NCBI GenBank assembly: GCA_013815395.1
Contig: JACDGH010000194.1
Span: forward strand, 1-5,421
Length of the DNA: 5,421 bases
Direction of reading: 5' to 3'
Source: Parachlamydiaceae bacterium
GTDB lineage: Bacteria; Chlamydiota; Chlamydiia; Chlamydiales; Parachlamydiaceae
Part shown: one piece after another, positions 1-5,421 of the stretch
Position numbering within the stretch: the first letter of the stretch is position 1
How the letters are laid out: every line of letters starts with the position of its first letter
Program-made: the position numbers and the translations under genes
The notes under the pieces: model-generated
What the model was told of the DNA's origin: nothing
Seen by the model: only the letters and a program-made list of their open reading frames with translations
Databases searched by the model: none

Positions 1-92
1 CACCTCAAGAAATGGAACGGAAAGTAATTGGGATTTTGGAAAAAGAATTTTAATAAGGTCTTCTCTAAAGCCCGCCATGTTTTGTGACAGGA
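1..92. other. undetermined left edge; two weak partial-gene possibilities
   Basis: This edge lies outside the inverted repeat that begins at 93. Two readings exist and neither is recognisable. On the plus strand, 3-53 reads PQEMERKVIGILEKEF and then TAA, which could be the tail of a gene entering from the left. On the minus strand, an ATG at 78-76 opens 26 codons (beginning MAGFREDLIKILFPKS) without a stop up to the window edge. It has no clear Shine-Dalgarno sequence. Both are short enough to be chance. Nothing here matches the missing front part of the ATPase remnant at 995-1276. Confidence 0.2.
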
Positions 93-170
93 CATATGAA
101 ATCAGAACATTTTTTTGAAATTTAAGTTTTTTTGTGTAATCTGTTTATCATCATCTCTAAAGAAGTTAAT

Positions 171-184
171 ACCGCGGTAGCGGT
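171..184 (+). repeat. REP-like hairpin motif, copy 1
   Basis: ACCGCGGTAGCGGT. The ends ACCGC and GCGGT are perfectly complementary around a GGTA loop, giving a 5-bp stem; the first eight bases are also a palindrome. Identical to 257-270 in the same orientation, and to 800-813 and 886-899 in the opposite orientation. Confidence 0.85.
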
Positions 185-208
185 CAAAAGACTCCAGCCC
201 CGCATGTA

Positions 209-223
209 GGCGCTTCCTGCGCC
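209..223 (+). repeat. GC-rich hairpin inside left inverted repeat
   Basis: GGCGC-TTCCT-GCGCC is a perfect 5-bp stem with a 5-nt loop. Outside it, CCCCGC at 198-203 can pair with GTGGGG at 229-234 (one G-T wobble) across a small internal loop, so about 37 nt can fold as a two-tier stem. The same sequence is conserved in inverse at 847-861. There is no U-run after it, so it is not a canonical rho-independent terminator. A structural recognition site for the transposase is more likely (inference). Confidence 0.7.
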
Positions 224-256
224 GGAACGTGGGGTCAATTTAACATAAATGTCACA

Positions 257-270
257 ACCGCGGTAGCGGT
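257..270 (+). repeat. REP-like hairpin motif, copy 2
   Basis: Exact second copy of ACCGCGGTAGCGGT, in direct orientation to the one at 171 and placed at the inner end of the left inverted repeat. The GC hairpin lies between the two copies. Confidence 0.85.
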
Positions 271-292
271 GTAAGAAAGAGTCAAACTCCTT

Positions 293-306
293 ACCGCGGT
301 AGGGGT
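293..306 (+). repeat. REP-like motif, variant copy outside the inverted repeat
   Basis: ACCGCGGTAGGGGT differs from the other copies by one base (C to G at the eleventh position), which breaks the hairpin stem. It has no partner on the right side. The change creates AGGGG at 301-305, a Shine-Dalgarno-like string 12 nt before the ATA codon that begins the transposase frame. That spacing is somewhat long, so a role in translation is only a possibility. Confidence 0.7.
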
Positions 307-317
307 CAATAAACTAA

Positions 318-779
318 ATAGGTAAAAATGACACATTCTCACAAAGCTCATTTTTCCATTTAATATGGTCTACAAAGAACCGTATAAAATGGATCGATTC
401 GGAAATACAGTGTAATCTATATCCATATATGGGAGGAATTATCAGAAATTTTAAAGGTTCATTATTGGAAATTGGAGGGATGCCGGATCATATGCATCTT
501 TTGATTAATATAAGGAATCTTGATAAATATTCTTCTCTTCTTAGAGACGTTAAAGCTCATTCTACAATATGGATTCACAAAAACTTCCCCTCGTTAAAAG
601 AATTTGAGTGGCAAGAAGGATTCGCCTCATATTCATTACATTATTCTTTTGTAGACTCGGTTAGAAGTTATATTAAGAATCAGGAAAAACAGCATCAAAC
701 TATGACTTTTGAGGAAGAATATCTCAAATTTCTAGATGTGCAATGCATTGAATATGACAAACGATTTGTTTTCGGATAG
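318..779 (+). CDS. IS200-like / REP-associated tyrosine (Y1, HUH) transposase, start codon ATA
   Basis: A single-strand DNA transposase of the Y1 family, predicted to cut and join DNA at hairpin-bearing ends through a tyrosine-DNA link. The first ATG of the frame is at 429 and gives 116 residues, but the frame is open back to 318 and the 37 extra codons look genuine. They include DTFSQSSFFHLIWSTKNR, the usual N-terminal beta strand and WSTKNR motif of this family. With them the protein is 153 residues, close to the family's usual length of about 150. Numbered from 318, the metal-binding HUH motif is HMH at 58-60 within GGMPDHMHLLI, and the catalytic tyrosine is Y118 in YIKNQ with Q122, keeping the Tyr-x3-Gln spacing of TnpA. 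The codon at the expected start is ATA, and there is no ATG, GTG or TTG between it and 429. Either ATA initiates poorly, the start has been lost and the gene is dying, or the base was misread. A start at 429 would remove the first core strand. An ATG at 328 is in another frame and stops after 11 codons. Confidence 0.82.
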   Translation: MGKNDTFSQSSFFHLIWSTKNRIKWIDSEIQCNLYPYMGGIIRNFKGSLLEIGGMPDHMHLLINIRNLDKYSSLLRDVKAHSTIWIHKNFPSLKEFEWQEGFASYSLHYSFVDSVRSYIKNQEKQHQTMTFEEEYLKFLDVQCIEYDKRFVFG

Positions 780-799
780 CTCGGGTAGCCCTTTCTTAC

Positions 800-813
800 A
801 CCGCTACCGCGGT
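800..813 (-). repeat. REP-like hairpin motif, copy 3
   Basis: ACCGCTACCGCGGT on the plus strand is the exact reverse complement of the motif at 257-270. It can form the same 5-bp hairpin, and it lies 20 nt after the transposase stop codon. Confidence 0.85.
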
Positions 814-846
814 TGTTGCATTTATGTTACATTGACCCCACGTTCC

Positions 847-861
847 GGCGCAGGAAGCGCC
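847..861 (-). repeat. GC-rich hairpin inside right inverted repeat
   Basis: GGCGC-AGGAA-GCGCC is the inverse of 209-223 with an unchanged stem. Outer CCCC (836-839) and GGGG (869-872) also pair here. Relative to the left copy, one linker substitution adds a G-C pair to the outer stem, so this copy folds slightly better. Confidence 0.7.
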
Positions 862-885
862 TGCACGCGGGGCTGACGTCTTTTG

Positions 886-899
886 ACCGCTACCGCGGT
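886..899 (-). repeat. REP-like hairpin motif, copy 4
   Basis: Exact reverse complement of the motif at 171-184, followed by the divergent AT-rich outer part of the right repeat. Confidence 0.85.
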
Positions 900-994
900 A
901 TTAGCCTCCTTAAAGATGCTGATAAATAGATTAAACAAAATAACTTAAATTTAAAAAAAATGTTCTGATTCATATGCCTTGCGCCGTTTTATAA

Positions 995-1276
995 GAAGTT
1001 GCGCAAAATGCATATGCATATCAAACATTATTAAATTCATTATCTTTAATTCAACAAAGAGCTCTTAAATTAGCTGCAATTGAAGGAAAACAGGTATTTT
1101 CAAAAGAGCTTCTTGCTAAATACGAAATATCAACTACCCCTGCACTAGCGTCAGCAATAAAAGCCCTTAAAGTAAAAGGAATTTTAGATGAAAAAGGAAC
1201 CGCTAAAGGAACTGTTATTTTTGATGACCCGCTCTTTTCAATATGGTTAAGAGCCTCTTTTGATATAAAGCAATAG
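995..1276 (+). pseudogene. C-terminal remnant of an AAA-type ATPase with winged-helix-like tail
   Basis: An open frame of 93 codons ends at TAG 1274-1276. It is preceded by an in-frame TAA at 992 and contains no ATG, GTG or TTG, so it cannot be a gene by itself. The translation reads as the tail of a real protein: a helical stretch with LLNSLSLIQQRALKLAA, then a winged-helix-like segment (KELLAKYEISTTPALASAIK, followed by LKVKGILDEKG), and an ending with FDDPLFSIWLR. That order, ending in a DPLF-x-x-WL motif, is what I know from the C-termini of archaeal-type/AAA ATPases (ATPase_2-like) that are multicopy in environmental chlamydiae. The P-loop and the rest of the ATPase core are absent from the window, and the left flank of the element does not supply them. 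The IS200-like element ends only about 18 bp upstream, so insertion with loss of the 5' part is the simplest account. The family assignment is from memory of the pattern. Confidence 0.68.
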
Positions 1277-1317
1277 AGTTATTCAACTATTTTATTATTT
1301 TTGTATCCTCCTTAGGC

Positions 1318-2595
1318 CTACCATTCGATTTCGTCAATAATTTTACCTTTAGAATTAATCGCTTTTACATGGCGCCGATCTCCCTTTAAGGTGACGCTTA
1401 TAAAATGCCGCTCAGAAGCCGTATGTGCCAAATACCACTTTTGGATTAATTTACGGGGTTTACGAGGATGCTCAACGCCCCATGCTCCATCACCAATGTA
1501 AATCACGCCCGCGCGGTCGATCTGACCATTTTTAATGGGAAATGTTCGTTTGTAACAGTGATCATGATTTTCAAAAGCACTTGTTAAATGAAATTGCTCA
1601 AAAAGAGGCGTCCAATTTTTGCGCACCTGACTACAATACTCATCATTACTTTTGCGAACCGAAGGAAAGGCAGGTACATGATAAATTGCAAAGGTGTGCA
1701 TCACTTCTTGCCTCTGCGCAAGCGTAGATGCTAGCCATGCTGTTTGCTGTCCATTGATCGGATGAGTGTGACCGCTATCCAAGAGCACAATGCTCATGTA
1801 ATTGCCAAAATCTATAACATTGTATCCTTGTAATCCAGGCGTGGCAAAAAGCGCATAAAAAAAAGGGGCTTGTGCTGGAGTCTGACCAAACCGTCCACTT
1901 GTGTCATGATTTCCAAGCACGGGTAACATTGGTATTAATCTTCCATCCGGCGTAACCATATCTTGCTTCCAAGCAATCAGCCATTCCAGCCATCGATCTG
2001 GTTTTTGTCCCACTAACAAATCAATCCAGGCATGTGTCCAGCGGGGTAAAACGCCCACCTTTTTATCCGCGGCGTAAGCCACATCGCCGCCCACCAAAGC
2101 AAATAAAGGATTGGTTTTTGCCGCCTGTAAATTTGTTTCATGCAAAACATCCAGGCTGTCATGGTACATATCGCCTCCTACCACAAAATTGAGAGGAGTA
2201 AGCAATTCCGAAGGCATGGTCTGAAATTTATAGATGAAAGCGTCCTCTCCAGTGCGAAAAAAATAATTCGTTCCCGGCAAGAGATTAGTTAATTCAACGC
2301 TATGAATGAAATAAGGGGCATCGCAAGGCATTTCAGCATGCTGTCCTTCGCAGGAGATCCAAAGAGGACTCCCTTCTGCCCTATATTCAACAGTATCTTG
2401 TTGACGATCCAGTGGGGTAATCCACCGGATCGTCATTGTGGTATCAGGACTGCGCTGCCAAGTTAAATAGAGAGCCACAGGATCATAAAGTGTGCTAAAC
2501 AAAATTGAGGGCGTAGCAAAATGACACAAAACCATCATTAAGCAGATCGTCCAAATTTGTTTGCACGATTTAATGATAGAGCAAAGGTTAAGCAT
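1318..2595 (-). CDS. exported metallophosphoesterase, purple acid phosphatase-like
   Basis: A predicted dinuclear-metal phosphoesterase of the calcineurin-like fold that hydrolyses phosphate esters; its substrate is unknown. Starting at ATG 2595 it has 425 residues. Residues 1-34 look like a signal peptide or membrane anchor (K9 and K12, then IWTICLMMVLCHFA), so it probably acts in the periplasm. Residues about 38-127 form a fibronectin-type-III-like domain as in purple acid phosphatases (LTWQRSPDTTMTIRW, LLPGTNYFFRT). The metal motifs follow in order: GGDMYHD (140-146), GGDVAYA (169-175), GNHD (228-231), YHVP (305-308) and NHDHCYKR (343-350). In the last motif the more common Gly before HxH is Asn. 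A TTG seven codons upstream (2616) extends the frame, but ATG 2595 is preferred: it overlaps the htpG stop by 8 nt, the classic coupling arrangement, and puts the signal peptide at the N-terminus. No strong Shine-Dalgarno sequence precedes either start, which also fits coupling. Confidence 0.92.
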   Translation of the reverse strand: MLNLCSIIKSCKQIWTICLMMVLCHFATPSILFSTLYDPVALYLTWQRSPDTTMTIRWITPLDRQQDTVEYRAEGSPLWISCEGQHAEMPCDAPYFIHSVELTNLLPGTNYFFRTGEDAFIYKFQTMPSELLTPLNFVVGGDMYHDSLDVLHETNLQAAKTNPLFALVGGDVAYAADKKVGVLPRWTHAWIDLLVGQKPDRWLEWLIAWKQDMVTPDGRLIPMLPVLGNHDTSGRFGQTPAQAPFFYALFATPGLQGYNVIDFGNYMSIVLLDSGHTHPINGQQTAWLASTLAQRQEVMHTFAIYHVPAFPSVRKSNDEYCSQVRKNWTPLFEQFHLTSAFENHDHCYKRTFPIKNGQIDRAGVIYIGDGAWGVEHPRKPRKLIQKWYLAHTASERHFISVTLKGDRRHVKAINSKGKIIDEIEW

Positions 2596-4444
2596 GGTCG
2601 CACATATTTTTACCAATTAAAGTCACTAATTTTTCCAATACTCGATTGCTGCGCGCTACAAAATCATTTAAAGCTGATGGATTCATTTCCCTTTGTGAGA
2701 GCAGGGCTAATTCGTAAGTTTCTTTGACTAGATCTTTAGATAGTTCCGGATCGATACGATTTAGCTTTTGAACTGCCGCCATCAAAGGATGATTCGTGTT
2801 TACTACAAAAGTATGTCCACCCATCACATGCATCTTGCTGGCTGCATCTTTAGGATCCAGCTGCATGAGGTAGTCGCGCATTCTACGCTGCTTTTCATCA
2901 ATCACTACAAAACCTGGGAGAGCATCCGAAGCTAAACTTTTCGCTTCCACAGCAATTTTATCATCATCCAAACTATTTCGAATAAATTCGGCCAAATGAG
3001 ATGCCTCAGTTTTACCGGAAGCATCCAGAACAGTTTTTTCTCTATCTTTATCTAAAAGATTTTCATCAATTCCAGCATCAATGCGTTGAAAAGTAATTGA
3101 TGGCAACATTTTTTCTAAATGCTGCATCACATAAGGATCGATCGGATTGCTTGCGCAAAGAACTTCGATTCCTTTTTGACGATAAAGATTAAGAAAATGG
3201 GAAGCATGGTTTTCATCGCGAGTGTAGAAGATTTTATCTTTACTCTTGGTCTGATTGCCCTCAAGATATTCTTCAACAGTCTTCCAAACATTTTCGGTAT
3301 TTTTCCAAATTAGAAAATCTTTAACTTTTTCATAAAATTTATCGTCTTCCAAAATACCTAGCTTAACCACCATAGAAGCATCTTCCCAGCTTGCAATGAA
3401 GCGGTCCCGCTCATTGCGATAAAGTGTGCCTAAGCTATCGGAAACCTTTTTGGAAATATGACTTGCTAGCTGCCTCACGGTGCGATCCATTTGGAGATAA
3501 CTTCTAGAAACATTTAATGGGATATCTGGACTATCAATTATCCCACGCAGGACCATAAGATAATTAGGGATCACATCTTTGCAATTATCAGATACGAAGA
3601 CGCGATTGCAATACAACTGAACACTCGTTTTAGTCGTATCAAAATCACGGCGCAATTTTGGAAAGTATAGAATGCCTTTTAGATGAAAGGGATAATCGAC
3701 ATTGAGATGCACCCAAAATAACGGATCTTCTTCCATCGGATAAAGGTGACGATAGAAATCCAGGTAATCTTGAGACGTGCATTCTGAAGGAGCTTTTATC
3801 CACAATGGAGAATGGGAATTGATTAATGTATCACCAAGATATACAGGCACGGGTAAAAAGGAACAGTAATGTTTAAGAATATGACGCAACCGAGCTTCTT
3901 CAAGATATTCTTCACTGTCCTTGTCGATAAACAAAGTAATCTCGGTGCCGCGGGTTTGACGCTGCCCTTTTTCAATGATATATTCTGAAGAGCCATCACA
4001 TGACCAAAATACAGGTTCAGCATTCGGTTTGTATGACAACGTATCGATCTCAACTTTTTTGGCCACCATGTAAGCTGAATAGAACCCAAGACCAAAATGT
4101 CCGATAAATTGATCTTGTTCCTCACTGGACTTATATTTATTAACGAATTCTTCAGCACCAGAAAATGCAATTTGTGCAATGTATTTTTGCACCTCATCAG
4201 CATCCATGCCGATCCCATTATCAACAAACGTTAAAGTTCCTTCAGCTTTGTTGATGCGCACATCGATCCTAAAATCATCTGCTTTGGGGATTTCATTTTG
4301 ATTGCATAAAATTTTCACTTTTTGAATAGCATCGCAAGCATTGGAAACAAGCTCGCGTGCAAATATGTCTTTATCTGAATAAAGCCAGCGCTTAATGATT
4401 GGTAAAATATTTTCGCTATGAATTTGCAAAGTCTGTTTACTCAT
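2588..4444 (-). CDS. htpG: molecular chaperone HtpG (bacterial Hsp90)
   Basis: An ATP-dependent cytosolic chaperone that works as a homodimer and remodels client proteins together with the DnaK system. At 618 residues it has normal length for bacterial HtpG, without the charged linker or MEEVD tail of eukaryotic Hsp90. The N-terminal GHKL ATPase domain shows ELVSNACDAI (31-40, with catalytic Glu31 and Asn35), VDNGIGM (74-80, with nucleotide-binding Asp75), GHFGLGFYSAYMVAKK (115-130, ATP lid) and GTEITLFI (166-173). The middle domain carries SPDIPLNVSRSYLQ (305-318), whose Arg314 corresponds to the conserved arginine that contacts ATP. The C-terminal dimerisation part ends in KNMCDHA. The start ATG at 4444-4442 is supported by TGAGG about 7 nt upstream and by the typical opening QIHSENILPIIKRWLYS. 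It is first in a likely two-gene unit with the downstream phosphoesterase and diverges from nqrF. No CIRCE operator (HrcA site) is seen upstream. Confidence 0.98.
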   Translation of the reverse strand: MSKQTLQIHSENILPIIKRWLYSDKDIFARELVSNACDAIQKVKILCNQNEIPKADDFRIDVRINKAEGTLTFVDNGIGMDADEVQKYIAQIAFSGAEEFVNKYKSSEEQDQFIGHFGLGFYSAYMVAKKVEIDTLSYKPNAEPVFWSCDGSSEYIIEKGQRQTRGTEITLFIDKDSEEYLEEARLRHILKHYCSFLPVPVYLGDTLINSHSPLWIKAPSECTSQDYLDFYRHLYPMEEDPLFWVHLNVDYPFHLKGILYFPKLRRDFDTTKTSVQLYCNRVFVSDNCKDVIPNYLMVLRGIIDSPDIPLNVSRSYLQMDRTVRQLASHISKKVSDSLGTLYRNERDRFIASWEDASMVVKLGILEDDKFYEKVKDFLIWKNTENVWKTVEEYLEGNQTKSKDKIFYTRDENHASHFLNLYRQKGIEVLCASNPIDPYVMQHLEKMLPSITFQRIDAGIDENLLDKDREKTVLDASGKTEASHLAEFIRNSLDDDKIAVEAKSLASDALPGFVVIDEKQRRMRDYLMQLDPKDAASKMHVMGGHTFVVNTNHPLMAAVQKLNRIDPELSKDLVKETYELALLSQREMNPSALNDFVARSNRVLEKLVTLIGKNMCDHA

Positions 4445-4479
4445 AAAAAAGCCTCAATGTCTTGAATTAATTTTTTCAA

Positions 4480-4507
4480 ACTATACCGATCATTCTATCA
4501 TTTTCAG
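4480..4507 (-). promoter_or_regulatory. candidate sigma-70-type promoter for htpG
   Basis: Read on the minus strand, CTGAAA (4507-4502, four of six to TTGACA) is followed after 16 bp by TATAGT (4485-4480, five of six to TATAAT). This places a transcript start roughly 30 nt before the htpG ATG. The region is AT-rich, so a chance match is quite possible. Confidence 0.35.
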
Positions 4508-4559
4508 CTTCATTTTCGGTACTATTTTCTTGTATAAGCTCGAATGTACCTTATTTTTG

Positions 4560-4589
4560 TTGAAGAGGAAATAAAACAAGCGATATATC
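4560..4589 (+). promoter_or_regulatory. candidate sigma-70-type promoter for nqrF
   Basis: TTGAAG (4560-4565, four of six, with the first four bases TTGA consensus) is followed after 18 bp by TATATC (4584-4589). Transcription would begin about 30 nt before the nqrF ATG. The alternative GATATA (4582-4587) gives a 16-bp spacer. No operator-like palindrome is evident between this and the htpG promoter candidate. Confidence 0.35.
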
Positions 4590-4625
4590 TATGTTTTATC
4601 TCCCTAATTTTATATCAGGCAATTT

Positions 4626-5421
4626 ATGGGAATCGACATTCTTCTGACCATTTATGCTATTGTAGCTTTCGTCATTATAGGCGTGGGGCTCACGATTATG
4701 ATTTTATTTACTAAAGCCAAACTCGTGTCTCAGGAACAATGCAAAATTAGCATTAATAATGACCCCTCTTTAGCCAAAACTGTGTTTGGCGGCAGCACTT
4801 TACTAAACACTCTTTCTACCCAAGGCATTCCCATCCCTTCTCCTTGCGGTGGAAAAGCCACTTGCAAGCAATGCCGCGTGCAGATCCTCGAAGGAGCTAG
4901 TGAGCCGCTGGAGATCGACAAAGCAAGCTTTACAAAAAAACAGTTAAAGGAAGGGTGGCGCTTATCTTGCCAGGCAAAAGTCAAAGGCGACTTATGTCTA
5001 TATATCGATCCTCATTCCCTTGATGTTAAAAAATGGGAAGGCACAGTCATTAGCAATGAAAACGTCGCTACCTTTATCAAAGAATTGATCGTAGAAGTTC
5101 CCAAAGAAGAAGAAGTGCCTTACCGCGCTGGGGGATACCTGCAATTCCACGTACCTCCTTTTTCAACAAATACGGAAGGCTGGAAGCAAACCATGCAGCC
5201 TGAATATTTTACCGATTGGGAAAAGTTTCAATTGTTTGGAAAAGAGATCGATTATAGCACTTTACCTAAAGGCCCAGATGAGATTATCCGCGCCTATTCC
5301 ATGGCTTCTTACCCAGCTGAAAAGAATGTTTTAAGATTCAATATCCGCATAGCAACTGCCCCATTTATTCAAGGCAAAATCTCTGAAACTATTCCCTGGG
5401 GCATATGTTCAAGCTACACTT
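4626..5421 (+). CDS. nqrF: Na+-translocating NADH:quinone oxidoreductase subunit F (partial, 3' end missing)
   Basis: The NADH-oxidising subunit of the Na+-NQR complex in the inner membrane. It takes electrons from NADH via FAD and a 2Fe-2S cluster and passes them towards quinone while sodium is pumped out. The visible 265 codons (family length is a little over 400) show an N-terminal membrane anchor (residues 4-28) and then a ferredoxin-like domain with Cys74, Cys80, Cys83 and Cys115 (PCGGKATCKQC followed by RLSC), the C-x5-C-x2-C-x31-C spacing of NqrF. The start of the FAD/NAD reductase domain follows, with RAYSMASYP (222-230), the flavin-binding motif. The frame leaves the window within PWGICSSYT, so the NADH-binding half lies outside. 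The start ATG has CAGG about 6 nt upstream, and the protein begins with the expected hydrophobic anchor. None of the other nqr genes is next to it on the left, as is known for chlamydiae, where nqrF lies apart from the other subunits. Confidence 0.97.
   Translation, partial: MGIDILLTIYAIVAFVIIGVGLTIMILFTKAKLVSQEQCKISINNDPSLAKTVFGGSTLLNTLSTQGIPIPSPCGGKATCKQCRVQILEGASEPLEIDKASFTKKQLKEGWRLSCQAKVKGDLCLYIDPHSLDVKKWEGTVISNENVATFIKELIVEVPKEEEVPYRAGGYLQFHVPPFSTNTEGWKQTMQPEYFTDWEKFQLFGKEIDYSTLPKGPDEIIRAYSMASYPAEKNVLRFNIRIATAPFIQGKISETIPWGICSSYT

Larger units (their letters stand above)
93..279 (+). repeat. left long inverted repeat (about 187 bp)
   Basis: Reverse-complementary to 791-976. My hand alignment gives 16 mismatches and one single-base indel, about 91% identity. 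The mismatches are not evenly spread. Three blocks are identical on both sides: 167-192 (first 14-bp motif plus CAAAAGAC), 208-239 (GC-rich hairpin plus GGAACGTGGGGTCAAT) and 254-279 (second 14-bp motif plus GTAAGAAAG). The AT-rich outer part (93-166) and the short linkers hold all the differences. Confidence 0.9.
93..976 (+). mobile_element. REP/IS200-like element: Y1 transposase between long inverted repeats
   Basis: The unit consists of an inverted repeat (93-279), an extra repeat motif (293-306), an IS200-like transposase frame (318-779) and the matching inverted repeat (791-976). Both outer ends fall at CATATG. Y1 HUH transposases act on single-stranded DNA, recognise hairpins near the element ends and do not make target duplications; no duplication beyond the palindromic CATATG is seen here. 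A Y1 transposase flanked by inverted arrays of short hairpin motifs resembles the REP-associated tyrosine transposase (RAYT) loci known from other bacteria. The element stands directly against a truncated ATPase gene, consistent with insertion or insertion plus deletion. The repeats are GC-rich in AT-rich surroundings. Classic IS200/IS605 elements lack such long terminal inverted repeats, so a RAYT-like domesticated locus or a MITE-like repeat pair around a transposase are both possible. Confidence 0.7.
791..976 (-). repeat. right long inverted repeat (about 186 bp)
   Basis: Inverted partner of 93-279. It begins 11 bp after the transposase stop. Its perfectly conserved blocks are 791-816, 831-862 and 878-903. 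The outer AT-rich part (904-976) contains nearly half of the substitutions and the single indel. It is immediately followed by the ATPase remnant. Confidence 0.9.

Noticed and set aside
171..306. CRISPR-like array from the repeated 14-bp motifs
   Set aside because: Repeats are too short, spacing is unequal, copies occur in inverted orientation around a transposase, and the intervening sequence itself is repeated.
328..363. ATG 328 as transposase start with a -1 ribosomal frameshift in the T-run near 350
   Set aside because: Its 11-codon peptide does not resemble the family N-terminus, whereas the unshifted frame from 318 does; no frameshift is needed.
1008..1019. ATGCATATGCAT palindrome as an operator or attachment site
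   Set aside because: A short AT-rich palindrome inside the ATPase remnant's reading frame; chance is sufficient and no second copy is linked to a gene start.
1277..1317. Bidirectional terminator between the ATPase remnant and the phosphoesterase
   Set aside because: Only a 4-bp stem (AGTT/AACT) before a T-rich stretch is present, too weak to call.
1542..1727. 61-codon plus-strand open frame
   Set aside because: It lies wholly antisense within the phosphoesterase gene, whose motifs are clear; the translation shows no domain-like pattern.
3119..3313. 64-codon plus-strand open frame
   Set aside because: Antisense within htpG and without ribosome binding site or recognisable product.
3823..4227. 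134-codon minus-strand open frame
   Set aside because: Shifted-frame shadow of htpG, covering its conserved ATPase motifs; the htpG frame explains the sequence.
4730..4984. 84-codon minus-strand open frame
   Set aside because: Antisense to the 2Fe-2S domain of nqrF, where the four cysteines fix the true frame.

Overview
The window most likely comes from an amoeba-associated chlamydia (Parachlamydiaceae, e.g. a Protochlamydia- or Parachlamydia-like organism). This is an inference. It rests on the AT-rich base composition, an NqrF subunit encoded without other nqr genes next to it in the visible part, a chlamydial-looking HtpG, and an ATPase remnant of a kind that I recall as being repeated in these genomes. 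No database search was possible.

Layout. Positions 1-92 are an undetermined left edge. Positions 93-976 form one coherent mobile unit: an IS200-like/REP-associated (Y1, HUH) transposase frame at 318-779, held between two long inverted repeats (93-279 and 791-976, about 91% identical by hand alignment). Each repeat carries two perfect copies of a 14-bp hairpin-forming motif (ACCGCGGTAGCGGT) around a GC-rich hairpin. A fifth, one-base-different copy sits just before the transposase. The HUH and Tyr-x3-Gln residues are intact, but the full-length frame begins with ATA instead of ATG. Directly right of the element, 995-1276 is the start-less C-terminal end of an AAA-type ATPase with a winged-helix-like tail, a gene remnant that has no ATG and so is easily missed.

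After a 41-bp convergent gap come two minus-strand genes. htpG (Hsp90 chaperone, 2588-4444) is upstream, and a probably exported purple-acid-phosphatase-like metallophosphoesterase (1318-2595) is downstream. The phosphoesterase ATG overlaps the htpG stop by 8 nt, so the two are probably one translationally coupled unit. A 181-bp divergent intergenic region (4445-4625) with candidate promoters on both strands separates htpG from nqrF, which runs rightwards off the window (4626-5421). NqrF is the NADH-oxidising subunit of the sodium-pumping NADH:quinone oxidoreductase.

The right two thirds is ordinary core genome (protein folding, phosphoester hydrolysis, respiration). The left third is an accessory scar: a REP/transposase element abutting a broken ATPase gene. 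The most unusual material is in that element.
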